Source of the DNA: Liolophura sinensis
Lineage: Eukaryota > Mollusca > Polyplacophora > Chitonida > Chitonidae
Direction of reading: 5' to 3'
NCBI RefSeq assembly: GCF_032854445.1
Contig: NC_088304.1
Span: 2,916,001-2,976,000, forward strand
Length of the DNA stretch: 60,000 nt
The translations under genes and the position numbers were made by a program. The notes under the pieces were generated by a model, which searched no databases, was not told the DNA's origin, and worked only from the letters and a program-made list of their open reading frames with translations. Position 1 is the stretch's first letter. Every line of letters starts with the position of its first letter. Of this stretch, positions 47,061 through 59,400 are shown in pieces.

Positions 47061-48414
47061 TAGTTACAGTATCGACTGTATTGAGGACGTGAACGGGCTG
47101 AAACGATCGAATTCTGCAGGCTCATCCTGCTGTCAAATTGCTCTGGACAGTGTCTAGACAAGCGGTGTTTTCCCAAGGGACATACCTCAATACGGCTCAG
47201 CATTCATTCTGCAAAATTTAGTGCAAACAAATTGTGTCATGGAAAACAAAGGTATAAAAAGTCGCTATGATTGACATGTGAGTTCTTAGTGCTATCTGTG
47301 TCACTGCAAATTAGTAATAAACAATATCATGAATGCTGGTTAAATTGTTTCTTTAGCGCAGATGTGAATATATGAAAACATGGGTTTAAACAGCAGTAGT
47401 AGATCCAGACATGAACAAAACTATGCATTGGTTTACAAGTTGGTTTACACTGGGGCCTCCATTTCCGATTAACGGAATCTTCACGGCCACAAGGCAAATC
47501 ATTAGCTATCACATGCGTTGTTACCATTAATAGAATCTAAGCTGATACGGGATGGAGGAGGGCTTAACCATCTCACTTCAAGGGTAAATTTAACGCATTT
47601 AAATGACAATATTATGGCAACAAATCTCGTTAGTACATTATGTTTCCCAACAGTCCTGACATATACGATTGATAAGAATTGTTGACAGTCAGTTGAAGCT
47701 TATCAAATTGATACCCGTCATAGATATCGAGGACAGTGCAGTTAATCGCTGATCAGAATATCACTGTATACTTTATCACGGCGCCAGGGATGAGGAAATT
47801 AAAAGAAACGTAAATTGAAGTGCTGAAGATGTACGTTGATCAACTTCTCTACTAATGGGACACATGCGCATTTTGTCCAGTTAATGGGACATGCACATAA
47901 TTGTGCATGCTGTCAGTGTAATTCCGACTGGTAAACATAGTTGGCACAAGCGCCTTCAAACTACTCTGTGTCAAACATTTAGGTCTATCCTTTTAAAATC
48001 TAAAAATCCAAAAACAGTGCGTAGTTTATGGCTCCACAAGTACAAGGTTGCTACTTGTTTTCTTTGGATAACATGTTGTGTGTTTCTGTTGTAAATTTGT
48101 ACTGACGAAAAATAATCGTTTAATTACATTTCCAGTTCTTCCTTAAACTCTGTAGAATCGGTTCGCGTTACCTAGGTCCACTAACTGATTAGATCGTATA
48201 TATTTGACGGACAAGAGGAAAACTATGTTGACAGATGTTTGCCATCAGCAGTATATAGGACCTTCATTGAAAACATCGAACTGTGTACTGGAAATGCGCG
48301 CGTGGTGTATAGTACATTATCCTGTATCGGTATCAGTATAATGTACTCTCAAGCAATAATGCAACCAATTAAGATTTTCTAAGGTACAAAATCTCAAAGG
48401 ATGTCTGGGTTTAT

Positions 48415-48690
48415 GCCTCATTTGCATATTGCATGGTTTTCTCGAGATGACAAATGGCTGACTGAGCACCCGTTCCTTTTGTGACCTACTTACGGCTAAT
48501 CTCAGGACGACAGGCGCGTTTGCCGTACATCTAGGTCGCTTAAGGGGAGTAGGAAAGCTCGCTATTTATATTGTTAATGAGAGTAATAATATATTCCTTC
48601 TGCCCTCGTGTATCTCGGAGTTCCCCTGCCGGAGCAATTCCCCCTAGGCTCTTGCATTTATGAATGAATTGCTATTTTAATTAATGAGCG
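48415..48690. promoter_or_regulatory. Octamer and homeodomain motif cluster
   Basis: A perfect POU octamer ATTTGCAT at 48420-48427, and TTTTAATTAATGAG near 48677. The block is free of repeats and moderately GC-rich. It could be a conserved non-coding element. No coding signal was seen. Confidence 0.28.
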
Positions 48691-49650
48691 TTCGTTGTCG
48701 GTGCTTTGACGCGTACCTTGTACAATGTCGACCAAGCCGTATAAGGGACCCGCATTTCTCTTTCTGATAGGTAATGATAAATTGTGTGCTGGAAATTCGG
48801 TCAACCAAAGCCCAGAAACATCGACCTTTCGGCCGGTATCGACGTCGGATCATGTTTGCTGTCAAGTTTCACCGGCTCATTGCAGATCTACGCTTGTCAC
48901 GACTCCAGATGAGCCTGGCTTGTCCGCAAATAGATTAAAACCCTCTTGATCATCGGGTGGCTTGCCCTGTATATATACGCCAAAAGAAACCGGAGACGTT
49001 TTTCGTGCCCGAAGACGCTAAAGAGGATAAGCTTGACCGGTTGACCATGGCAGTTGGTCAATATTTGACCAGCATGTGACTGCTAACAACAACAACGCAT
49101 ACGAGCGCTGAGGACGCCCGCTACACTGGAGGCGCTCTGGATTTCTAAAAATTCACCACAACTATCACCAATCTCCACCCCTCAATCCCAACTGCGTGCC
49201 ACTTGCACTGTGAACTACAAATGCCAATAATAGACCTTCCAATCCCCGCAGAAGTGTTTTAGCAACAAAATTCCTCTAATGCACTTTCATTAGCCGATTG
49301 CATTAGTGGTCCAAAGCGGGCTTACTCAAACCCTTTATCACTATACAGAAGGACTTGTGAATTTAGAACAGTACTGTGATATCCTTACGTAGAGCGAAGT
49401 GATGAATAATGTGGCTAAAGATGAGATGATCCCTGTATGGATGGCATAGTAAATGCGCTTGATGACCTTAACTGGTGAGAATTTGCCCGTCCAAATGTAC
49501 ATGTTCATTTATTAGCATGATATCTCAAATACGTATTTGTATAACTATAAGTCAACCCAAGAATGACGTTCAAAAACCATCATCGTAAGGTCAATTTCTG
49601 ACACCTAAAACAATAACGCTGTCTTCCCTTGGCCCCGATTTCCGTCTTTA

Positions 49651-49691
49651 GTATGATCCGACCCAGGATTTGATCGCGGGTCTCCCGACTT
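49651..49691 (-). repeat. SINE-C head fragment
   Basis: On the minus strand GTCGGGAGACCCGCGATCAA and ATCCTGGGTCGGATCA match the B-box part of the SINE-C head at 34.98 kb. The rest is absent. Confidence 0.55.
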
Positions 49692-50168
49692 CAAAAGTTT
49701 ATTTTGTCCTTCACGTTCCAGTTATACGTCGATTTCCAGTTTATGCCTGTTTTTACCGCTTGCCTTTCGACGATGAAATAATAGCGTGAGTAAAACTCAT
49801 CCGATAATGAAACGTTTAATTCGCTGATGCCTTGACCATTGACCAAAGTTCTGACACCAAATAGATTTCCAGCCATCCAATTCCTTGGCAGACTTTGTAC
49901 TTGGAGCTCCAAGCCTTCCTCTGTACATTCTCTGTAAAACAGGCTTCAAAACGGTGCCTTGTTCTTGACTTCCTTATCTCTGGAAATCGGTGCCAAGGGA
50001 AAACTTTGCCAAAAGATTCTTCCTCCAGACAGCGTCGTGTCTGCTTCGGAATTTGCCTTAAACCGTAATTAATATGGAAACGTGTGGATCTCTTGTTTGA
50101 CTGTCTTCAAGAAGAGCCACATGACGGTGCTGTGGAACCCGCGGATTTTGGATCTCCTCCTCCTCCAA

Positions 50169-50210
50169 AATAATTACGTAATTATTGTTATACAGCGTTA
50201 ATTACGTGAC
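50169..50210. promoter_or_regulatory. 18-bp perfect palindrome with bZIP core, then a half copy
   Basis: AATAATTACGTAATTATT (50169-50186) is a perfect palindrome with TTACGTAA (PAR-bZIP or C/EBP-type core) at 50174-50181 flanked by two TAATTA homeodomain cores. A related TTAATTACGTGAC follows at 50198-50210. This is likely a protein-binding site by its form, with function unproven. Confidence 0.35.
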
Positions 50211-51957
50211 TGGACAGGGCCTGGTGAATATTTATATATAATTGCGTAAGAGACAACTAGAATACAAAATGCGGGTAGCCATACAAGTTATCCGGGAAGG
50301 TTTCCGTAGCACTACCGACTCTAATGCACAAGCTATAAGATGCATGTTGCAGTATTTCCTTACACAGAAAGCCATCCATGATAACCTCTATGACGCAAGA
50401 GTGTCCTTTTAGAGACATCATATATATGTGGCAAATTGTATAATGTTTTAAGGTTTAACTCAACACTACTTTCTTTGTTCAATAAGCGAAACTAGAATGC
50501 AGCCAGTGTTACTAGAGATTTACATGTTGTCCATACCATTCGTTCTCTGAACCGCTTTTAAAGTATTCAAACCTTCTGTCTCCAGTTAGTGATATTGTGG
50601 GTTCAAGAGTTCGAATCCAGTAGTGGTCATTTTGTTCTCATTGAATTTCACAGATTTCAAAGAATTACTTTCTCGTTTTCTTCTTTGATTCTTATCTAAA
50701 AACACCTATGTAGTGTGATGGTAAATTTCTAAAGAAGTAACCACAGCATGCATCTTCATGATTGTGTTGAAAGGTGTGATATAATCCGCATGTTTTTACA
50801 ACAAGAAGTTAGCCCAATGCATTGCAGAATCAACTTACGGCCCCTTGGGAATTGGCACCGAAATCGAAAAAAACATCCGAATTGTTATTTGACAAGAGCA
50901 TCGGCAGTAATTTATTTTTCCAGTGGCATTCGCCGACTGGTTTATGCAAAAGCTTTTTTGATATGGTCCACAAAGCGACAATTCCCCTGCATTCTATTTC
51001 GGTTCTGATTATTTGTCCGATCAATCAAATTGTATTATAGGGGCACACTGCATGGTCCCAGCCTAGCAACTATCCGCCATTTATCATTGCAAGTGTGATC
51101 GATAAATGATTATGAAACAAAAAGATAGCAACGCGTTTATTAAACAAGCAAAAATAAATACCCTAAGCATGACCTCATTTGTGTATTTGTCTTGAAAAAG
51201 AGTTATCTTTGAAATAAACCTGTATTCACCAGAATTTCTGAAGCTACAATGGAATTGTACCGCTAAGATTTTAAATTTATTGCCGTTATAATACAAGACA
51301 AACCGAACATATACAATGTTTAGAAAATTGTAATATTTGAATTCCAGGCACAAGAACAACAAGATTGCCAGAATGGTTTTTCCGTGACATTTTAATGTGC
51401 CCTTTTCCATGAAATGAATGGGACAGACCTGTAGTAACTACTCTAACGATAAAGAGCTTTTTTGACACCTGTCAACAACGTTTGTTCGTAAATGTGCTTA
51501 GCACGCACATGGGCAGACACGTCGTTTTTTTGTTAATCCGTGAAAGCTCTTTAATCTGTGAAAGATTCCATCCTGTGCCTGTCAAAAGCTGAGCATAAGT
51601 TTGACTGTTTGGGATACATAGCCTGAAGCTAAGGTGAAAGGTTTATCTCAGTGTTTTCTATACCCGTATCCACCCATCAGTTACATCTTTAAACGGTTTT
51701 GGAGAAGATAAACTGCAAACCGAGTGAAGTTGAGTGGCTAACTGATGGGTTGGTATACGATATAATATTAAACAGAGTAAAACAAGAAAAGGGACAACTC
51801 TGGTAGAGTGACAAATGGTCACGCGAAACCGGTGTAAGCTGGTAATCTGGTAATCTGGCCACATTTCAATTTGCCTCAGCTAGGATTCATTCTAACTGAT
51901 CATGTAAATGCTTCTAGTCAAAACAGATATGCCTGTACCAGCCGTTAGCCTAGACGC

Positions 51958-52105
51958 TTTCAGTGGATGGAAGAAACCCAGCAGAGCTCACGTAAAAGAA
52001 CGCACAATCTTGACAAAGTTCATGACCGCGGCAACAGGATTCGAACTCGCGAGATATGCAGTCTGCACCACAAGGATAGAGATGCTGCCTAATCATCTGT
52101 CAAAC
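51958..52105 (-). repeat. tRNA-headed SINE-like fragment
   Basis: On the minus strand GCGAGTTCGAATCCTG is a near-consensus B box, preceded at tRNA-like distance by GTGGTGCAGACTGCATATC. The body that follows (CCGCGGTCATGAAC, TTTTACGTGAGC) is not a tRNA. No second copy was recognised here. Confidence 0.45.
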
Positions 52106-53353
52106 TGCTTACCACAGTGCCCTTTATGCCAAGTTAGTAGTGAGTTTGTAGAAACCCTGCATTATTTTCGTGTTCCACACCATTAACACAACGTATGAAA
52201 ACATTACTCTCAAGTATCCTGCATCACCGGTACCTAGTAGAAATTGTTAGCATCATTATTGCCCAAACCACTAATCCGCCTGGATAATGTTTTCTTTTTT
52301 CTCGGGGGGTGAGAGTGGGGGACAGATGAAGCCCAGTGAATTAATCTCAGCTGTTCGCCTGTTTAAATTACGCGGAAAACTATGTGGCCAAAAGTTATTG
52401 ACTCGTTACGGCGAATAACAGCTTATTTGGACGTCTTTTCATAGTGGTTAAATCTTTGTTGTCGGAGGAGCAAAAGGATGGACACAATTACAGAGATTGG
52501 CATACCACGAGATCGATGATTCTGCTAGCCCCGGGGGAGTGAGGGTTTTAGATACACCAACAGCGCGCCGTCCTGTTGGATAATTCCGACTCTGATAGTC
52601 AAATACATCATCGAATTCCCTCAGCGCCAAAGTCGGTCCATGCATCCAGGTCGGAGCGACTTTGCATCAGGCAGACCCTCTAGCGTGTTGTCGAATTTCA
52701 CCAGATAACAGTTTTGACCAATCGATAAACAATGCCTCCGCTGCAGCCGCCGCTTCGTAGCGTAATCGGAAACCAGTTAATGAATATTGTTTTTAAAAAA
52801 ATACAATAGTGAGAAAAGACACGCTTGGTTTCCCATCTACCACTGCCCTCACCTAATTTATTTATCGCAACTGTCAGGACAAGCATGTTCAGCTAGAAAA
52901 CTGATTTTGTAATCGGGGAAATCTCAGGGGCTATATCGATCCACACTGTGGCTTTTCTCCCATAATACATTTGTTGTATCCATGGCTGGTGGCACTGGTG
53001 GATGTCATAATAAAAGAACCACTAAGTGGGATACATGATTCATTACATATACATTCATGTATATGGTATATAGATGTATGATCAAAATATTCGGTTAGAG
53101 CCCTGAGATTTCTGGATGCGGACGGTGACTACAATCTGACTTTTTCCAGCTTGTCTTTTACACATCTGTTAAGTTTGAACTTTTCTTGTTTGCTTGAACG
53201 GATAATTCCAATTCCCTGGTTGTCCTTGTAGGTGTACTTCACTGGAACTCCAATCGTTACATATTTATTTATTTATTTTGTATTTACGCAATTGAGGTTT
53301 GATGGATAACGAATACATGTATTTTACTTTGATATATAACACATGTTCTTGAT
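52106..53353. other. No gene confirmed
   Basis: A GC-richer patch (about 52500-52770) has a 65-codon minus-strand frame and ACCAATCGATAAACAATG. No domain or splice pair was recognised. Confidence 0.35.
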
Positions 53354-53457
53354 TTATATATTTATTTCAATGTTGTTTTACGCCGTGTGCAAGAATATTT
53401 CACTTATACGACGGCGGCCAGTGTTATTATATTGTGAGGAAACCTGGCAGAGCTCCA
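53354..53457 (-). repeat. SINE-A, 3' fragment
   Basis: GTTGTTTTACGCCGTGTGC, AAGAATATTTCACTTATACG, ACGGCGGCCAGTGTTAT and GAGGAAACCTGGCAGAGC on the plus strand match the SINE-A tail half. The head is absent. Confidence 0.82.
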
Positions 53458-56400
53458 CATGTCTCTGTTCATGTTGTTTTGTCGACCATCTTGAAGGGAT
53501 TTTATTCTCAAATTTTTGCTAGGAACTGTTAAGCCTTTAAACATATACAGGTACGTCAATTTTGATTTGTAGGCCTCAGACTCATGAAAAAACTTTTTTG
53601 ACCTTGCTGCATAACGAGATAAATCTACAATGACAGGAAAAATACACCCTTATCATTGGGTAAGCGATCTGTGCTTCCGGAACTGACCAATTTAAAGCAA
53701 GATAGTAGAATTCAAATTCATATCACTGAACATAGATGTGCCGTGATGGATCTTTGCAGGGATTCCTTATATATTCCTTATAAGATGTGACGGTTTTGTC
53801 TTAGGGTGCCTCTCCTGAACTGTTACACTTTAAGTCCGACTCTGATATTTGTTCAGCTGCGATAAGCAACCCTTTATAGCAGCACCGTGTTGTTGTAGTT
53901 GCTTGGCGTGGTGTTCTTGTTTCTAAACGTGTGGTGTATTTTTGAAATCGCAGATTGTGCCCGATCATCGGTTATTTTGCTTCTCTTGTTTCTATAGTAA
54001 CCGACCACACTATTCATCGTGCGTTTGATCTTTGGCAAAAAATCTTGATTTACATCAAATTCGGCAACATGTATAAAATTTATCTGTTAGTTGTCAGAAT
54101 TTTCCAATATTCGGTTGAAAACCCTAGTCAAGTAACCATTCTTCCCCAGTGCTTTGCCTTGCCGGTTTGAGATGTAAGAATAATAGCTAAGGTATGCGTG
54201 AGCCCATGCACAACAGAGCAAAAACGGTCTGAATTTTATCGAAGGTAGAAGAAACTACCCAAACTCTGGGCTTGTTCTGTAACTTGTATCTTTGAAGCCA
54301 TATATCAGGTGTAAATTTAGAATAACAAGCCATTTTTGACAAAGCTCCGAAAACAACCAAGTTTCAGTTTAATAACATCTACTGTTTTTGAGAAATACCA
54401 AATCAAAATATATGGTTATTATTTTGTCCGCCAAGGAATGAGCCGGCACGAAACTTTAACGGTAACTTGTCGTGCAAAGGGCAAAGTTATGTTAAAAATT
54501 TCAGTTCAACGCTGTTCCGGATTAATAACCGAATACATATTAGACGGGCAGTGTGGACATCAGGTTCTTTATTTGTCCTCATCGCCGCAGATTTGCCAGT
54601 GTGGTCTCAACCGTGCGCCATTGTTGTGGCGGGTATGCCTTGCAGTAGGCCGTAGCCTTCCGACATGCAGCTGTTTAGTACCTGACTGCACGCAACATGC
54701 TCCAGCTTGCAGTTTCCCATTACCTGTTTCCGGTGGGCCAAGAAGGCGAACAGTTTAATCAAATACTTTGGTTTCCATGGTCACATTGTCTGCTTGATTT
54801 ACCCTACATACCTGGTGGTTTTGTTCTTCGACTGCGTGTCACATTTCAGAATGCTAGTCGCTACATCGTTATGTAAAGACTATGGCAAAGACTTCCATGC
54901 AGCGCTTAGATTGTGGTACCGAAAACAAACTTTCTAGCGTTGACCAAAGAAGATAATAATGCGTTACCGGTGTTCCAGATTTGCTAAGCACAGGTTAAGT
55001 AGTTGTTTAATCAAATTCTGACACGAACATCGGTGGACGAACGAATCTGTCTCTCAAAGTTTCTGCAAACAATTGATAATTTAAAGGTTGACAGAATTAT
55101 TTTTTTATTTATTTGATTTGCACTCTTCACACGTCATTTGCTATCCCAGCGCTTTGCACAAAAATTTACGACTTAATAAAAGATACTGTTTTTGGTGTGT
55201 GTTATGATTTTAAACACGTTTAAATGTAATAGAATTCTGGTTTGACACTAAGAGAGATGGATTAACCGTCAAGTTGGCCGACCTATGTCACCCTCAAATG
55301 ATTCTGCTCACTAAAGATTAAAGAAATACACATAATTTTGAGATATTTTGTCACAAACAAAACTATTTCTTTGACGTGCATTATTGCTTTTCCAGTACCA
55401 TGTAAACTCTGCTTCATATCAGCTTACTATATCTGGTCTATTCACGGTTATATAGTATATTAGTCATATTCTTGCCCTTCGACGTCTCTTCTGCCGCCGC
55501 AGAAGGGGCGCAACTCATGTAGATGCTGTCTTATTATTGTTCAGGGCTTACTGTCCTATGCACTTGGAAATGGCCTTTCAATTTTTTATATGGGCTGTTG
55601 GGGGACGCTCTGTCTGATTTGCCAAAGCATCTGTCAGAATCTGGAACGAGCGACCGACCTATTGATCTAAGACATGTGCTACTCGCAGATATGATAATGT
55701 GTATCTGCTATGGAAGCCATGCAACTTTCCTTTGAACCCGTTTGTAGGCCATGGAGTTGTGTTGAAGCTGCTCGTAAGTTCAGTACATGCAATGATGAAA
55801 TAAATGCAGTAGTCTTAAGGCTGTCCTATACAATGATAAAGAGTGCGCAACGAGTTTATAACGGAGTTAAGTTTACATATGTTTCTGTTTTTGAGGAATT
55901 TGTTGCTAATGATATTGGTATGGAAGTTTGCCTTGTGATAATGTAGTTATATCTATATTGAATGGCTGGTTTCATGCAAATGTTCGACTTGAAGATTACA
56001 CACGTATGGAAATGGAGAACCACTGAGTCCGTTGTCATACGTTTGGCAGGTTAATGATTTCATTCTTACTCTTTTGGTCAGAATTAAAGTTCGTTTGGCT
56101 TTAGTGTCTTCGTTTGAATAGGGCCAGATTGCTATCTCCATAATTTGTAGGCCTACCCAACATTGACTATCCGGCCGTTAATTAAGAATGTTAGAGATGT
56201 CAAAATATGCCTTCAAGGCGAAAAGTGCTCTGGCCACAAAATACCACCTATATCGATTTTAACAAGCCTATAAGTATATTATGGTATTAACGGAAGCCAT
56301 ATGCATAAAAAATCGATGAGAAATAACTAGGTCAAAATGGCCAACATCCTAGCGCGCATGTCAGGAAGTATATGGCGTTGAATTTTGCCCTGTGACGCAG

Positions 56401-57554
56401 CCTTTGATGTGTTTTGATGAGATGTCGTTCCATTTGACGTACTAAGTGGATATTCATTTTCCGGGCTAACAAATAAATGTGATTCTCTCGTTTGTTGGGT
56501 TATTATCGAATTTACGCTTGGTTACACGAATTGAAGTTGAGATGTCACATGAAATAAGAGACTTATGTCCAGTCAGCGTGCTCTTTATTAATTGCTCGTG
56601 AAGCCAAGCGCTGAGTAATTATTCTTTTTGAGTCGTGTTTGACAAAAAGCGTGATGTTGTGAAGCGACTGGGTGTAAAAAAAACGTGGCGGAGAGGAAGT
56701 GTCGACGCGAAGAAAATTGGTCCCAAATAAGCGATTTCAGAGTGTTATCTAGTTATATTGCTAAGCTTGTCAGTTGCCAAAACATACATACAGACGCTCT
56801 TTTATCAATTAGTAATAATTCACCATATGACGAACTAGTCGTAACAACTACACCAAAATGCCTGTGGTGGAACGTATAATCGAATGCAGTAATTCTCTCA
56901 ATCAATTTCCACACCAGCGGTGAAAAAAACACTATATATTAATTTTAGCTACTGCCACTAGAAATTAACTAGAAATGTGAAACCAAAATGATAGATGTAT
57001 CATGGGAAAGTTAAACTCTGTCCAGCGGCAGTATAAAAAAGCAACCGAGAACATGACTTGTTAGTGGGCGGTTGAGAGTACATAGGCCTATATGTCCATA
57101 TAGCATAACCTTCGCCGTAAACAATCCTTTATCGTCGATTATTTCTCTGTTATCTAATAATATGAAATGCATCAGTCTCGTTTCGGTTGTCTGAATGTGT
57201 CACGTATATGGTAAGAGCGTCATCATCGTATGCGGACACCGGGTTCAGTCCTGGCTCGCTACGATTATCAGACCATGTTCGAATCCATGAGTAAATAAAT
57301 AAGGTTTGACGTGTACTTCCTAGCTTCACAGCAGAAGGGGCAGCAGAATAACAGTGTACTATGGATATAGTGGGGTGCTGTCCATAGTGCCGGTAGTTTG
57401 GTATTACAGTGATGCAGCACTATAATTAAATGTGATGGTATACGGGAACTTAATTGTTATATAGTGAGACTCCGACGTAAGAAAACTGATTTGCTTAAGC
57501 AAATAAAGAAACAGGCAAACTTGATATCAGTTCTTCTTTTCCCTCTGGTTTCAG
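53458..57554. other. No gene confirmed; distal part of the putative intron
   Basis: Mostly AT-rich. A GC-richer, Cys-rich 140-codon frame at 54336-54758 (+) lacks an ATG at its start and shows no known domain. A tRNA T-arm-like CCGGGTTCAGTCCTGG occurs near 57239-57254 without the rest of a tRNA. Confidence 0.38.
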
Positions 57555-57702
57555 TTGTGGGTGAGTTGGCAGAGGCGCAGACCAGTTTTGGCTGTGACAT
57601 TCCCCGCGCGGAGGAATGTATTGCGCGCCTGCAGGCGCAGTACGATTCTGTGATCAGTCAGCAGCCCCGACAAGACGTCGATCAACTTGAGATTCTCTGT
57701 CT
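57555..57702 (+). CDS. Exon 2: first half of a six-cysteine secreted module
   Basis: The acceptor is a pyrimidine tract ending TTTCAG at 57554, and the donor is CT|GTGAGT at 57703. The exon is 148 nt, entering after a phase-1 intron and leaving in phase 2. It encodes the end of the signal peptide (VGELAEA, with cleavage likely before Gln-Thr-Ser) and then FGCDIPRAEEC...LEILC, giving C-x7-C-x26-C. Helix-favouring, Gln- and Asp-rich residues lie between the second and third cysteines. CpG-containing codons are common, unlike the surrounding AT-rich DNA. The family is not recognised. An extension upstream to 57464 is open but has no ATG. Confidence 0.68.
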
Positions 57703-58039
57703 GTGAGTAAAAACATGTTGCCGGGAATGATTTGTTGGTATTCAGATTGTTGAACAGACTGTGTGAAAAGAAATGTAGAATTTCATTATGTTTATATTGT
57801 TTCATTATCCCGATATGTCTTAAATAAATATATACATCTTACACGTAAATATGTGTTACTCCGGCCACTCCGGTTTCCCTTGCTCTACCGCCGTCCATGC
57901 CGTCGTAAAATTGAAATATTCTACAGTGAGAAGGCGTTGAACATCCATCAGTCTGCTGATACTCAAGCAACTCTTTATTTATTTATTTATATATTCATTT
58001 ATTTATTTTTGAGTAACTATCCTCTCGTTGGCAAATCCA

Positions 58040-58275
58040 GTACATAATTTACTTTTTTCTCATTCCTTACTTTTCTGCCATACTTTACTCCTTAGTCATG
58101 CTTTACTTTTTTCCCACGCCTTACTTTTCTGGCATGCTATACTCTTTTTTTCATGCTTTACTTTTATCTTGTAACTTACCTTTCTGTCATATTTTCTTTT
58201 TTTGTCATGCTTTACTTTGATCTCATAACTTACTTTTCTGTCATGCTTTACACTTTTCTAATGCTTCACTTTTTA
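58040..58275 (+). repeat. Pyrimidine-rich degenerate minisatellite
   Basis: TTACTTTTCTG.CAT and GTCATGCTTTACTTT alternate with a period of roughly 50-60 nt made of shorter 15-20 nt subunits. Four to five diverged copies. Confidence 0.8.
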
Positions 58276-58957
58276 TCGAGCTTGAGATACATAATTTCTG
58301 CAAAGCACATCGAATGTATTTAGTTCATACCTAATTCTGATATTTTGTAAGAACACAATGTCTTGTAAATTCATGGAGCAATTTTTACAGAAACTGAAGC
58401 CCCGTACAGTGGACCAAAGTTGTTTATTTTTGCCTTCAAATGTTTGGAACCATGTTCAAAGAAACTGTTTGCCTATTAACGTTTGGATAAAATATTATCT
58501 GATTAAATATCCATATTAAGTGAAGGTCATAAATGCCAATACAGTTAATACAGGATTAGGCTGAAATAAATTGACACCGCCTAACCATTTTGTGTGAATC
58601 CCAGCGATATCAAACATGTCTTAGAGTGACAAGAAATTGTGCCAAAGTAGTTCAAATGAAACACAGGTGCCGTTTCTTTTCCTGCTAATAAATGTTTTGT
58701 TATAACAAAAAATCCTCCGTTTACAGTGTCTTTTTGAAAGGTGGTTGTATTGCTTGATAACTTGATTAGTTGTTTATCACGTCGAAGAAAGTACATTTAA
58801 CTAATAGGCCTGCTTTATAATCAAAGAAATATCTGCCATAACCACGACGGACTCGGTCCTATGATGAAACAGAAGGAAAATATTTCCGAGACAAGTCGTA
58901 GTTTTCGGTTGATGTATCGACCATCGCGAGGAAATCTCTTCAATAAAGTCCAAAAGA

Positions 58958-59158
58958 CCAAAAGTGATACTTCTTGCTGACTCGCTTGGCGCTCAGCACT
59001 GATAAGTTAAAGCAAGTAAGCGGGACTTGTTTTCCCTGGTGTCAGCATCATGTCACTGGGTGGAGTGTCATGTCTGGTGACTTCAGCATGATACTTCAGT
59101 GACGGCAGTACTTTGGCGGCATGAGCTGCTGTTAAGTTCGACGTTAAACCCCAAGCAA
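58958..59158 (+). repeat. SINE-C, head-truncated and diverged
   Basis: GTGATACTTCTTGCTGACTC, GGCGCTCAGCACTGATAAG, a TTCCCTGGTGTCAGCAT block and the GACGTTAAACCCCAAGCAAA end match SINE-C body and tail. The tRNA-like head is missing. Confidence 0.75.
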
Positions 59159-59266
59159 ATTATAAATACACATACTTTTCAGGCTGTTTGATATGTCTAA
59201 CACTCCACTCACATATACATTTGCTTAATATCAGTTGGCAGTCGTATCCAATGTCTCTATTTACAG

Positions 59267-59400
59267 AGGAACAATCAAAGGTAACCGACTGACGGAATGC
59301 GTCTTGGAAGCCACGCAGACGTGTGATTGGACACAGCCCTGGGTTGCCGGGCAACAGTGGGAGGAACTTCACAGAGACATCCAAGCGTTGTGCGAGACAG
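59267..59400 (+). CDS. Exon 3: second half of a six-cysteine secreted module
   Basis: The acceptor TATTTACAG ends at 59266. The first base completes the split codon from exon 2 (CT+A, Leu), so the frame is kept. The exon encodes GTIKGNRLTEC, then VLEATQTC and a stretch with three Trp ending DIQALCET, giving C-x7-C-x22-C. This parallels exon 2 and suggests an ancient duplication of a half-module. At 59400 there is a moderate donor CAG|GTGCGC in phase 1. If it is used, exons 2 and 3 together form a phase 1-1 symmetric module and the gene runs on past this window. If not, translation stops at 59415-59417. Confidence 0.7.

Larger units (their letters stand above)
46579..51957. other. Repeat-poor interval with candidate regulatory motifs
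   Basis: This long interval has no recognised gene. Apart from a SINE-C fragment at 49651-49691 it is poor in repeats. Three motif-dense spots are listed separately. Short frames on both strands show no domain. Confidence 0.4.
13972..57554 (+). other. Putative 43.6-kb first intron
   Basis: The donor at 13972 is GTGAGTAC. The acceptor at 57555 follows a pyrimidine-rich tract and TTTCAG. I found no convincing internal exon: ORFs in the interval are short, lack recognisable domains and rarely have paired splice signals. The interval is dense in SINEs and minisatellites. Intron status depends on exon 1 and exon 2 belonging to one transcript. Confidence 0.4.
57703..59266 (+). other. Intron 2
   Basis: 1564 nt, GTGAGT donor, TATTTACAG acceptor with a possible branch site CTTAAT about 40 nt upstream. 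It contains a pyrimidine-rich repeat and a SINE-C copy, listed separately. The phase (2) agrees on both sides. Confidence 0.62.

Noticed and set aside
54336-54758. 140-residue Cys-rich protein gene related to the six-cysteine gene
   Set aside because: There is no ATG start, its cysteine spacing does not match C-x7-C, and no acceptor or donor in the right phase was found.
57464-57554. Upstream extension of exon 2 as the signal peptide
   Set aside because: The frame is open but has no ATG and begins with GTG. A strong acceptor at 57554 and the phase-matched signal exon at 13914 give a better model.
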